Of a stretch of 64,000 nucleotides of DNA, positions 1-7,228 are shown piece by piece. The stretch's first letter is position 1, and each line of letters opens with the position of its first letter. Position numbers and translations under genes: made by a program. The stretch is from an uncultured Lachnospiraceae bacterium (GTDB lineage Bacteria > Bacillota > Clostridia > Lachnospirales > Lachnospiraceae). The stretch lies in the NCBI GenBank assembly GCA_902767015.1, contig CACXFV010000117.1, positions 1-64,000 of the forward strand. Direction: 5' to 3'. The notes beneath the pieces are model-generated. The model was not told the DNA's origin and did no database searches. It was given only the letters and a program-made list of their open reading frames with translations.

Positions 1-881
1 AAAAGCACATCCATGCCCAATACATCTGCACCTTCACCAATAATAACTATCTTCTGTAATGGTGCATCCTGATTCCTGCCGGAATAATACTCAATCACTC
101 TGTTAACATTACTAATCAGATATTTTAACGAGCCTGTCGTCTCGTCTCTGTCAAGACTATCTTTAACAATCTGTGCAGAAGCAAGAAGTTCCAAAGCCAC
201 CTTTGCTTTTACATTTCTACTCTCCATTACGGAATTGAGCAACAATGACTCGCCATAAGGAATCGTTCTCTGTAACTGCAGAATATTATCACTCATAACA
301 GACACAATCGTCGTATCCATACCAAGCTGTACTACTAATGTCGGTTTTTCATCAATCTGGATTTTAATGAGCTGTAAAGTAGAGTTACCTGCATAATCAA
401 CTGCCTTTACCTTCATTCCGAGGATTCCGGCTAAATCAAAATAGCTTTGAACCATCAACTCAGGAGCTGCAAAAACAAGAATTCTTGATTTCTGTTCCTC
501 CTTCGTCTTCTTTTCTTCAAGCACGGTATATGAAAGCACATAATCGTCAATATTTACCGGGAAATATTCTGATGCATTCATATTAACCAGTTCCTGAATC
601 TTATCACGTTTTACTAAAGGAAGTATTACCTCCTTACTTGCTACTCTGGAAGAATTAAGGATAAATGTAACTTCATTTGCTACAATCTGGTCTTCTGTCA
701 TAGCGTTTCTAATCGTTTCTGCCACCTTGCTCACATCTCGGATAAATCCATCCTCAACTGCATCCGGTGGTGTTTGTACTGAAATTGCGTGATGAACCAT
801 TACTGTGCCTTTAGTCTGCTGCATCTCACAGATTTTAATGAATTCATTACCAACCTCAATAGTTAGTATTCTAGATGCCAT
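1..881 (-). CDS. pilM: Type IV pilus assembly protein PilM (C-terminus beyond window)
   Basis: Partial gene: the reading frame is open from an ATG at 881 to the left edge of the window, about 293 codons. The protein begins MASRILTIEVGNEFIKICEM, an actin-like ATPase phosphate-1 motif of the PilM/FtsA type, and later has a phosphate-2-like stretch VVQLGMDTTIVSV and an adenosine-type segment IIGEGADVLGMDVL near the edge. PilM sits on the cytoplasmic side of the pilus machine and binds PilN, linking it to the inner-membrane platform. It follows the prepilin peptidase gene with a 30-base gap and a good ribosome site (GAGGCTAAGAGA), so it is the last visible gene of the pilus operon; pilN and pilO would be expected to its left. 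Confidence 0.85.
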   Translation of the reverse strand, partial: MASRILTIEVGNEFIKICEMQQTKGTVMVHHAISVQTPPDAVEDGFIRDVSKVAETIRNAMTEDQIVANEVTFILNSSRVASKEVILPLVKRDKIQELVNMNASEYFPVNIDDYVLSYTVLEEKKTKEEQKSRILVFAAPELMVQSYFDLAGILGMKVKAVDYAGNSTLQLIKIQIDEKPTLVVQLGMDTTIVSVMSDNILQLQRTIPYGESLLLNSVMESRNVKAKVALELLASAQIVKDSLDRDETTGSLKYLISNVNRVIEYYSGRNQDAPLQKIVIIGEGADVLGMDVL

Positions 882-911
882 TCTCTTAGCCTCCCTCAAA
901 AAAAGTTTTTG

Positions 912-1682
912 TCAATTAACGAACGTATTAACATACCATTCTATAATCTGATTGCCGTATATCATAGAAATAAAAATCCCCATGGATAAATACGGTCCGA
1001 ATGCCAGCATATGGTCTTTGTTCTTCAATTTCATGTATAGCACATGAAGTACTGAAGCAAGCAGGCATCCTAACACCAAAGAAAGGACAATATTCTTCAA
1101 ACCAAGTAACAACCCTGCTGCTGCCATGAGTCTTACATCACCGCCACCCATTGCTCTTCCTTTAGTTGCTTTATAAATTATAAATAAAAAACCACTTACT
1201 GACACAAAACCCAATATGTAAATGTACCAATGTCTGTAGTCGGTAAGTAATCTTATAATACCTAAAATGCCGATGAAAACATTAAAGGCAAACGGAATCT
1301 CAAAAGTCCTCCAATCAATAACACTGAGTGCGAGTAAGGCAGACATGCACAAGCAATATAATATACTCTCAACATTCACTCCCTTTACAATAACTATAAT
1401 CGCATACCCGAGTCCATTAGTAAATTCGACTAATGGGTATTGTAACGAAAGCTTTGTCTTGCAATATCTGCACTTACCCCTCAGTATCAGAAAACTGACA
1501 ACCGGTACTAAATCATACCATTTAATCTGCTTTCCACAATTCATGCAATGTGAACGACTGACGACAATACTCTCATGCTTCGGAACTCTGTATATAACAA
1601 CATTTAAAAAGCTACCTATCATAATCCCATATAATGTAATAATCACTGTCCAAATAACTATCTGAATATTATCTAACTGCAT
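912..1682 (-). CDS. pilD: Prepilin peptidase / N-methyltransferase (A24 family)
   Basis: Membrane aspartic protease that cleaves the leader of type IV prepilins and methylates the new N-terminal Phe. A zinc-type four-cysteine loop follows the first membrane segment (SHCMNCGK and GKCRYCK), then several hydrophobic helices and the two A24 aspartate sites: IDWRTFEIP and GGGDVRL. The longest frame opens at a GTG at 1691, but that GTG lies inside an AAGGTG Shine-Dalgarno sequence; the ATG at 1682 is six bases downstream and is the better start, giving 256 residues, a normal length. It lies between the pilin-like gene and pilM in the pilus operon and its substrates are the two neighbouring pilins. 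Confidence 0.92.
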   Translation of the reverse strand: MQLDNIQIVIWTVIITLYGIMIGSFLNVVIYRVPKHESIVVSRSHCMNCGKQIKWYDLVPVVSFLILRGKCRYCKTKLSLQYPLVEFTNGLGYAIIVIVKGVNVESILYCLCMSALLALSVIDWRTFEIPFAFNVFIGILGIIRLLTDYRHWYIYILGFVSVSGFLFIIYKATKGRAMGGGDVRLMAAAGLLLGLKNIVLSLVLGCLLASVLHVLYMKLKNKDHMLAFGPYLSMGIFISMIYGNQIIEWYVNTFVN

Positions 1683-1711
1683 CTCGTTCACCTTAATTAT
1701 TCTAGTCTGAT

Positions 1712-2173
1712 TTAATTGACATAAGCCTGAGTAACGGAACAGTTACCATATGAATCAACACTAATGTCAACTCTGATCTTGTTCTTTCCGGTACTGTCAC
1801 CTAATCTGTTCCCACTAAACTGTGAAACCACCAGCTTTGCAAAATTAGCATCTGCATTCTGATTCCTGCCATCCGTGTTGTCAAAAATAGTCTGCTTAAG
1901 CGTCGAATCATACTTGAAGATGTATACAGCACTGGAACCACCACCGTTCACCGGACTTACTGCCGGATCTGATGTTGTTCCGTCAGCTATAGCAACCATA
2001 ACCGCATTATGAACTTCATCTAAATTCTTATTATCCACACCTTTTTTTGCCTTGGATAAATACTTAGTAAGGTTAGGGGTTATGATTGCTACAAGCACAG
2101 CCATAATGGCAATGACGATAATCAATTCAATCAATGAAAAACCTTCATTATTTATTCTTTTCATCTCTATCAT
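1712..2173 (-). CDS. Type IV pilin-like protein (minor pilin or pseudopilin)
   Basis: A 153-residue prepilin with the class III signal: a short basic leader ending in Gly, then FSLIELIIVIAIMAVLVAII, including the Glu at position 5 of the mature protein, followed by the amphipathic helix PNLTKYLSKAKKGVD. PilD should cut after NNEG. The C-terminal domain is about 100 residues, contains one cysteine and no disulfide pair, and is unlike that of the neighbouring pilin. An internal ATG at codon 4 (2164) is an alternative start; both have usable ribosome sites (AAGG six bases from the first, AGGG nine from the second). The size fits a minor pilin, but which of the two pilins is major cannot be told from sequence. 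Confidence 0.88.
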   Translation of the reverse strand: MIEMKRINNEGFSLIELIIVIAIMAVLVAIITPNLTKYLSKAKKGVDNKNLDEVHNAVMVAIADGTTSDPAVSPVNGGGSSAVYIFKYDSTLKQTIFDNTDGRNQNADANFAKLVVSQFSGNRLGDSTGKNKIRVDISVDSYGNCSVTQAYVN

Positions 2174-2194
2174 CCCTAACCTTGATAAGTCTAA

Positions 2195-2689
2195 TTATTT
2201 TACAGTAGAAGCCTTTCCAAGATAAACTGTAATCTTGTATCCGTTAGCTGGATCTGCACCATCTTTTAACTCGATTTCAGCATATGCGAATGCTTCTCCA
2301 CCCTTGTTACCTGCACCTGTCTTTCTTGTATCTGTAATCTCTTTACTTGCTGTAGATGTTGTAATTGCCTGATTTAAGATAGCTGCAAAATCTCCGTCTC
2401 TTGATGAGTTAGCAACTGTAACACCTGATGCACCCCATGTCAATGTAATTTTGTTTGTACTCCATACATAACCATAAGGCTGACCACCTGACTCAGCTGT
2501 CTCAAAGTCTGCGATACATGTAGCAATCTGTGAAGCGATTTCGTCTGCGTTCTTAGAGTCTGTGTTCTTCTTAGACTTTCCAAGATACTTTGTTAAGTTT
2601 GGTGCGATGATTGCTACCAATACAGCCATGATAGCAATAACGATAATCAGCTCGATTAACGAGAAACCTTTGTTGTTCATTTTTTTCAT
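2195..2689 (-). CDS. Type IV pilin (candidate major pilin)
   Basis: A 164-residue prepilin: leader MKKMNNKG, then FSLIELIIVIAIMAVLVAII with mature Glu5, and PNLTKYLGKSKKNTDSKN. The first 40 or so residues are almost identical to those of the next gene, while the globular part differs, the usual pattern for pilins that pack through a shared N-terminal helix. A strong ribosome site (AAGGAG, nine bases upstream) and its position directly after pilC suggest high expression, so I lean towards the main pilus subunit. The globular domain has no cysteines and is rich in Thr, Ala and Gly, with a C-terminal beta-rich end (YKITVYLGKASTVK). Confidence 0.9.
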   Translation of the reverse strand: MKKMNNKGFSLIELIIVIAIMAVLVAIIAPNLTKYLGKSKKNTDSKNADEIASQIATCIADFETAESGGQPYGYVWSTNKITLTWGASGVTVANSSRDGDFAAILNQAITTSTASKEITDTRKTGAGNKGGEAFAYAEIELKDGADPANGYKITVYLGKASTVK

Positions 2690-2800
2690 AATTCCATTCT
2701 CCTTTTCTTTTTTTAATTATTTTTTATATAAATTGTCCAACCGGTATGTGTTGAAACAATATATATCTAACCGTATTAACCAAATCGTTTAACAATTTGA

Positions 2801-4021
2801 TTATTCTTCGCCGTCTGCCAAGCTGTACATACCAAACATCGGTGTTAAGATTGCCATAATGATGACACCTACAATGCCGGCCAATACAACAATAATCAAC
2901 GGTTCAATAACTGCTGAAATAGATTCTGTTGCAACCTCCACCTCTTCTTCATAATAGGTGGCTGCTGTTACCAACATATCTTCCATACTACCTGTTTCTT
3001 CCCCAATACCAATCATATGTACTATCATATTAGGGAAGACACCGCCATTTCTCAAAGGTTCTGAGAGCGGACGTCCCTGTGCCACCTTTTCTCTGGCTTC
3101 CAATACTGCATCTTTAAATATAACATTCTTCATTGTTCTGGAGGTAATCTCTAACCCCTCTATCATTGAAATACCTGAAGCTGTCAGCGTAGAAAGTGTT
3201 CTCGCAAAATTAGCGGATGCTGTCTTAACAGTCAAGGTTCCGAAAATCGGTGCTTTCATGGAAATCTTTGCAAATAAATATGTACCCTGTTTCGTTGCTG
3301 CAAATAACTTAATTCCAACTACCGCAATTACAATGATTGCAATCAGTACATACCACTTGTTAACCATAAAATCACTACAGCTTACCATAATCTGTGTTAA
3401 TACCGGCAGCTTCTGCCCCATATCTGCGTACATATCCGAGAACGTAGGAATAACCATAATCATCATCGCAGCTACAACCACTACAATAACTACCAACAGC
3501 GCTATCGGGTAAATCATCGATTTCTTTACCAGAGAGTTTAGCTTCGTCTGCTTCTCCAACTGTTGTCCTACTCGGTCAAATGCTGTCTCCAAATTACCTG
3601 TTGCTTCACCGGCAGATACCATACTAATCATCATGTTAGGAAATACCTTGCCCTGCTTTGCCATACTGTTCGCAAGGGTCTCACCTTTCTGTACAGATAA
3701 TTTTGTATCCGAAATTGCCGCCTGCAGTGTTTTATTCTCTGTCTGGTCTGCTAACATATCAAGGGCATCTACAATCGTAACACCGGCTGTCGTGATACTA
3801 ACAAACTGCCTACAAAAAACGCTCAAATCTCGCGAAGTTACTTTTTTGCCTCCAAACGAAATATTGAAGTCCTTATCCAGTGCACCTTCTTCAGATACAT
3901 CAATAGGTGTCTTACCTTCACTCTTCAAAAGCCGGATAGCCGCCTGCTTGTCATCTGCGTCTATAGAGCCTTTCACTTCTTTACCGTCGCTACCATAGGC
4001 GGTATACTTAAAACTTGGCAT
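2801..4021 (-). CDS. pilC: Type IV pilus inner-membrane platform protein PilC
   Basis: A 406-residue polytopic protein of the GspF/PilC family: N-terminal MPSFKYTAYGSDGKEVKGSIDA, a first cytoplasmic domain with the family pattern VFCRQFVSITTAGV, a hydrophobic helix pair (near MIYPIALLVVIVVVVAAMM and WYVLIAIIVIAVVG), a second repeat of the cytoplasmic domain with FARTLSTLTASGISMIEGLE, and a last membrane helix near the C-terminus. It is the membrane rotor on which PilB and PilT act to add or remove pilins. A 174-base AT-rich gap separates it from pilT, and an extended -10 promoter lies in that gap, so pilC and the pilins may be transcribed more strongly than the ATPases. Confidence 0.95.
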   Translation of the reverse strand: MPSFKYTAYGSDGKEVKGSIDADDKQAAIRLLKSEGKTPIDVSEEGALDKDFNISFGGKKVTSRDLSVFCRQFVSITTAGVTIVDALDMLADQTENKTLQAAISDTKLSVQKGETLANSMAKQGKVFPNMMISMVSAGEATGNLETAFDRVGQQLEKQTKLNSLVKKSMIYPIALLVVIVVVVAAMMIMVIPTFSDMYADMGQKLPVLTQIMVSCSDFMVNKWYVLIAIIVIAVVGIKLFAATKQGTYLFAKISMKAPIFGTLTVKTASANFARTLSTLTASGISMIEGLEITSRTMKNVIFKDAVLEAREKVAQGRPLSEPLRNGGVFPNMIVHMIGIGEETGSMEDMLVTAATYYEEEVEVATESISAVIEPLIIVVLAGIVGVIIMAILTPMFGMYSLADGEE

Positions 4022-4076
4022 TTTCGCACTCCTCTCTTCGAGTTTAATTTATGTATCGTACTCTTTAAGTTATTTT

Positions 4077-4085
4077 ATTATATCA
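4077..4085 (-). promoter_or_regulatory. Extended -10 promoter upstream of pilC
   Basis: On the minus strand the AT-rich stretch between pilT and pilC contains TGATATAAT, a perfect TATAAT box with the TG of an extended -10, about 55 bases before the pilC start. No convincing -35 hexamer is seen, which is common for extended -10 promoters. It would give pilC and the pilins a separate transcript. Confidence 0.5.
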
Positions 4086-4195
4086 TATTGTAGCAAATTT
4101 TACTACTTTTTTTCATTTTATTAATATTTTGTTAACAAAATGTCCATTTTTTATATTTATTTTTGTTTTTTTTGTGAACTTTGCACAAACAGCTA

Positions 4196-5260
4196 TTACA
4201 ATAAGCCTCTTAATCGTCTGTCCATATTGACAACGTCCTGAGCATAGGATGCGCACACTTCTCCGGTAATCTCGCCACGTCTGTATAGGTCGTACAGATC
4301 ATCATCCATCGTCTTCATGCCCAGCTTTCTGTTTGTCTGAATCATCGACTGTATCTGGTGAGTTTTACCTTCTCTGATCAGGTTCTTAATAGCAGGATTT
4401 GTTATCATTACCTCAAAAGCTGCTATTCTTCTCCGCTTATCTGCCGTAGGCAGAAGCTGTTGTGAAATAACTGCCTCTAAAACCATTGATAACTGCACAC
4501 GAATCTGTGCCTGCTGATTCGTCGGAAATACATCGATGATACGGTCGATTGTCGCCGCTGCACCAATCGTATGAAGTGTTGAAAATACAAGATGTCCTGT
4601 CTCAGCCGCTGTAACAGCGATAGAAATTGTCTCAAAGTCACGCATCTCTCCTACAAGGATAACATCCGGATCTTCACGGAGGGCAGCTCTCAACGCATTA
4701 TTGTATGACTGCGTATCCGCTCCTACTTCTCTCTGATTAATCATACTTCTTAAATGCTTGTGCATGTACTCAATCGGATCTTCCAGCGTAATAATATGGG
4801 AGTTAGTATTCTCATTAACAAGATTGATAACCGACGCCAGTGTTGTTGACTTGCCGGAACCTGTAGGTCCTGTAACCAGTACCAGTCCTCTCTTTCTCGT
4901 ATGCAAATCCTGAACCGCCTTTGGCACTCCCAACTGATCCGGATTAGGAATCTGCGTACCGACAATACGAAGTGCAGCCGCCATAGAGCCTCTCTGTTTA
5001 AACACATTGACACGGTATCGTCCGATTCCCGGTACTGAGATAGAAAAGTCCGTCTCTCCTTTCTCATCATAAATCGCCTTATGATGTTTATCCAGAAAAC
5101 TCATGATTATATTCTCTGCGTCATCCGGCATCAATACCGGATAATTCATATCAATCAAAGCTCCGTTCACACGCATCTTCGGCGGTACACCTACCGTGAT
5201 ATGCACATCGGATGCGTTGTGTTGTGCCGCTCCTCCTAATATTTCTTCAATCGCTATCAT
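4196..5260 (-). CDS. pilT: Type IV pilus retraction ATPase PilT
   Basis: A 354-residue secretion ATPase. Visible motifs in order: an N-terminal PAS-like domain (ASDVHITVGVPPKMRVNG), Walker A GPTGSGKST at about 131-139, the Asp box LEDPIEYMH, Walker B DVILVGEMRD, the His box STLHT, and the PilT-specific C-terminal AIKNLIREGK, which separates retraction ATPases from PilB. PilT powers pilus disassembly and so twitching-type movement and DNA uptake. A ribosome site AAGGAGG precedes the ATG. It follows pilB by 39 bases in the same operon. Confidence 0.96.
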   Translation of the reverse strand: MIAIEEILGGAAQHNASDVHITVGVPPKMRVNGALIDMNYPVLMPDDAENIIMSFLDKHHKAIYDEKGETDFSISVPGIGRYRVNVFKQRGSMAAALRIVGTQIPNPDQLGVPKAVQDLHTRKRGLVLVTGPTGSGKSTTLASVINLVNENTNSHIITLEDPIEYMHKHLRSMINQREVGADTQSYNNALRAALREDPDVILVGEMRDFETISIAVTAAETGHLVFSTLHTIGAAATIDRIIDVFPTNQQAQIRVQLSMVLEAVISQQLLPTADKRRRIAAFEVMITNPAIKNLIREGKTHQIQSMIQTNRKLGMKTMDDDLYDLYRRGEITGEVCASYAQDVVNMDRRLRGLL

Positions 5261-5299
5261 CCCGTTACGTCCTCCTTATATGATTTAAAAAGTCAAAGC

Positions 5300-7081
5300 T
5301 TACTCTGACTCATATGTAATTCTCAAAGCTTCTTTAAAAGAAGTAGTTCCTTCTACAAATAATCTGGTAGCACTCTCCGCCAGAGGATGCATTCCTTCTT
5401 CCACTGCAATTCTCTTAATCTCATCTGCTCTGGAACCTGCAGCAATCTTGATTCGCAAATCATTGGTAACCGGCATAATCTCATAGGTACCAATTCGTCC
5501 GTGGTAACCGGTGTTACCACAGGATTCACAGCCATTCGGTTCATACACCTGAATCTGGTCTATACTCGTGACACCAAGCTTTTCATATACCTCATAGATA
5601 TCCTGAGTGCCAAACATCTTCTTAAAGCTTGCCTCGCCTTCAATTCCCAACAGTTTCTTTTCCTCTTCTGTCATGAATCTTGGTTTTTTGCAATCCGGAC
5701 ACAATCTCTTAACCAGACGTTGAGCAATAACACCCACCAGCGAATCGCCTACCAGATACGGCTCCAACCCCATATCCACCAAACGGGTTACCGTACTCGC
5801 TGTACCATTTGTATGCAGTGTACTGATAACCAAGTGTCCTGTGATAGCTGCTCTGACCGCAATATCTGCTGTCTCACCGTCTCGAATCTCACCGATCATG
5901 ATAATATCCGGATCTTGTCGGAGAATAGAACGAAGTGCCGCTGCGAATGTAAGTCCGGCCTTTTCATTCACATGAACCTGATTCAGTCCTTCCATATTAG
6001 CCTCCACAGGATCCTCTACCGTAATAATATTAACATCCTCCTGATTCAACTCACTGAGCGCCGTGTAAAGAGTAGTTGACTTACCGGAACCTGTCGGTCC
6101 GGTAACAAGCACGATGCCATGAGGATTCTTAAGAATTCTGTCAAACTTCGTAAGCTCCTCCTCCGTAAATCCAAGATTCTTCTTATCTCTGGTAAGATTC
6201 TCCTTAGAAGTAAGACGCATAACGACCTTCTCACCGTTAATCGTCGGAAGAATAGAAACACGGACATCATAATCCCTACGGTCAACCGTCATGGCAATAC
6301 GACCGTCCTGTGGTTTTCTCTTCTCAGAAATGTCCATACCACCGATAATCTTAATTCTGGCAACAATCGCTGCCAACAAGTCGATATCATAAGTCATGAT
6401 GCTGACTAACGAACCATCAATTCTGTAGCGGACTCTGACTTGAAATTCCAATGCCTCTATATGAATATCACTGGCTCTTCGTCTTACACCCTGTTCCAAA
6501 ATACTTCTAACAAGCTGTACAATAGGCGAATTCTCCAATTCAGAATCGGCACTGTTCTCATCCATATTGATAGCAGCTTTTTCCTTATCCTTCTCCCGCT
6601 CTCTCTTATACTGTTCTGCCGCTTTCATCGCCTGCGTGGCGCCAAACAGCTTATCTAACATCATATTAATCTGTGCCTTGGTTGAAAGCACAGGATCTAC
6701 CTGAAGATTCGTGATAATGGAAATATCATCTATCGTAATGATATCCATCGGATCTGCCATGGCAACCCTGAGTACATTTGGCAAAAGAGGATCATAACCA
6801 ATCGGAAGAATGGCATTCTTACGCAAGAAATCCTCCTTTAGAAGTCTCACCGCTGATTCATCGATCTTGATTCTTCTGACATCCACATACTCAATATTTA
6901 ACTGTTCCACAAGAACATCAATAACATCTGCCTCATTGACAAATCCTAATGCAACAACTGTCTCACCCAGCTTGGAATTATCTTCCTTCTGCTTAACCAG
7001 TGCTTCCTGCAGCTGTTCCTCCGTTAACAATCCCTTCTGTATAAGACAATCTCCTAATCGTATTTTATTATATCTAGCCAT
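5300..7081 (-). CDS. pilB: Type IV pilus extension ATPase PilB with MshEN-type N-terminus
   Basis: Hexameric ATPase for pilus extension. The N-terminus carries two adjacent MshEN-type repeats, RLGDCLIQKGLLTEEQLQEA and, after a five-residue spacer, KLGETVVALGFVNEADVIDV; this domain binds cyclic di-GMP in MshE-type ATPases. Then come the DIHIE segment, Walker A GPTGSGKST (about 333-341 of the long frame), Asp box VEDPVEA, Walker B IIMIGEIRD, His box STLHTNG, and a zinc tetracysteine (CPDCKK and CESCG). The longest frame starts at 7096, but GAGGG lies six bases before the ATG at 7081 (MARYNKIRLG), which I take as the start, leaving 593 residues. It is the first gene of the pilus operon. Confidence 0.95.
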   Translation of the reverse strand: MARYNKIRLGDCLIQKGLLTEEQLQEALVKQKEDNSKLGETVVALGFVNEADVIDVLVEQLNIEYVDVRRIKIDESAVRLLKEDFLRKNAILPIGYDPLLPNVLRVAMADPMDIITIDDISIITNLQVDPVLSTKAQINMMLDKLFGATQAMKAAEQYKREREKDKEKAAINMDENSADSELENSPIVQLVRSILEQGVRRRASDIHIEALEFQVRVRYRIDGSLVSIMTYDIDLLAAIVARIKIIGGMDISEKRKPQDGRIAMTVDRRDYDVRVSILPTINGEKVVMRLTSKENLTRDKKNLGFTEEELTKFDRILKNPHGIVLVTGPTGSGKSTTLYTALSELNQEDVNIITVEDPVEANMEGLNQVHVNEKAGLTFAAALRSILRQDPDIIMIGEIRDGETADIAVRAAITGHLVISTLHTNGTASTVTRLVDMGLEPYLVGDSLVGVIAQRLVKRLCPDCKKPRFMTEEEKKLLGIEGEASFKKMFGTQDIYEVYEKLGVTSIDQIQVYEPNGCESCGNTGYHGRIGTYEIMPVTNDLRIKIAAGSRADEIKRIAVEEGMHPLAESATRLFVEGTTSFKEALRITYESE

Positions 7082-7228
7082 AATATGTACCCTCATTCCG
7101 ATAACAAAATTTTTCTGTATCTAGTTTATCACAAATCACTATTTTTTAAAAGTATTTTTTATAATTTTCACTATAATTATTTACCTTTTTACATATTTTT
7201 TTATCTATTTTCAACAATCCCTGCTTTT

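Noticed and set aside
5387..6079. 230-codon plus-strand frame opposite pilB
   Set aside because: It is antisense to the conserved ATPase core of PilB, has no ribosome site and no recognisable domain.
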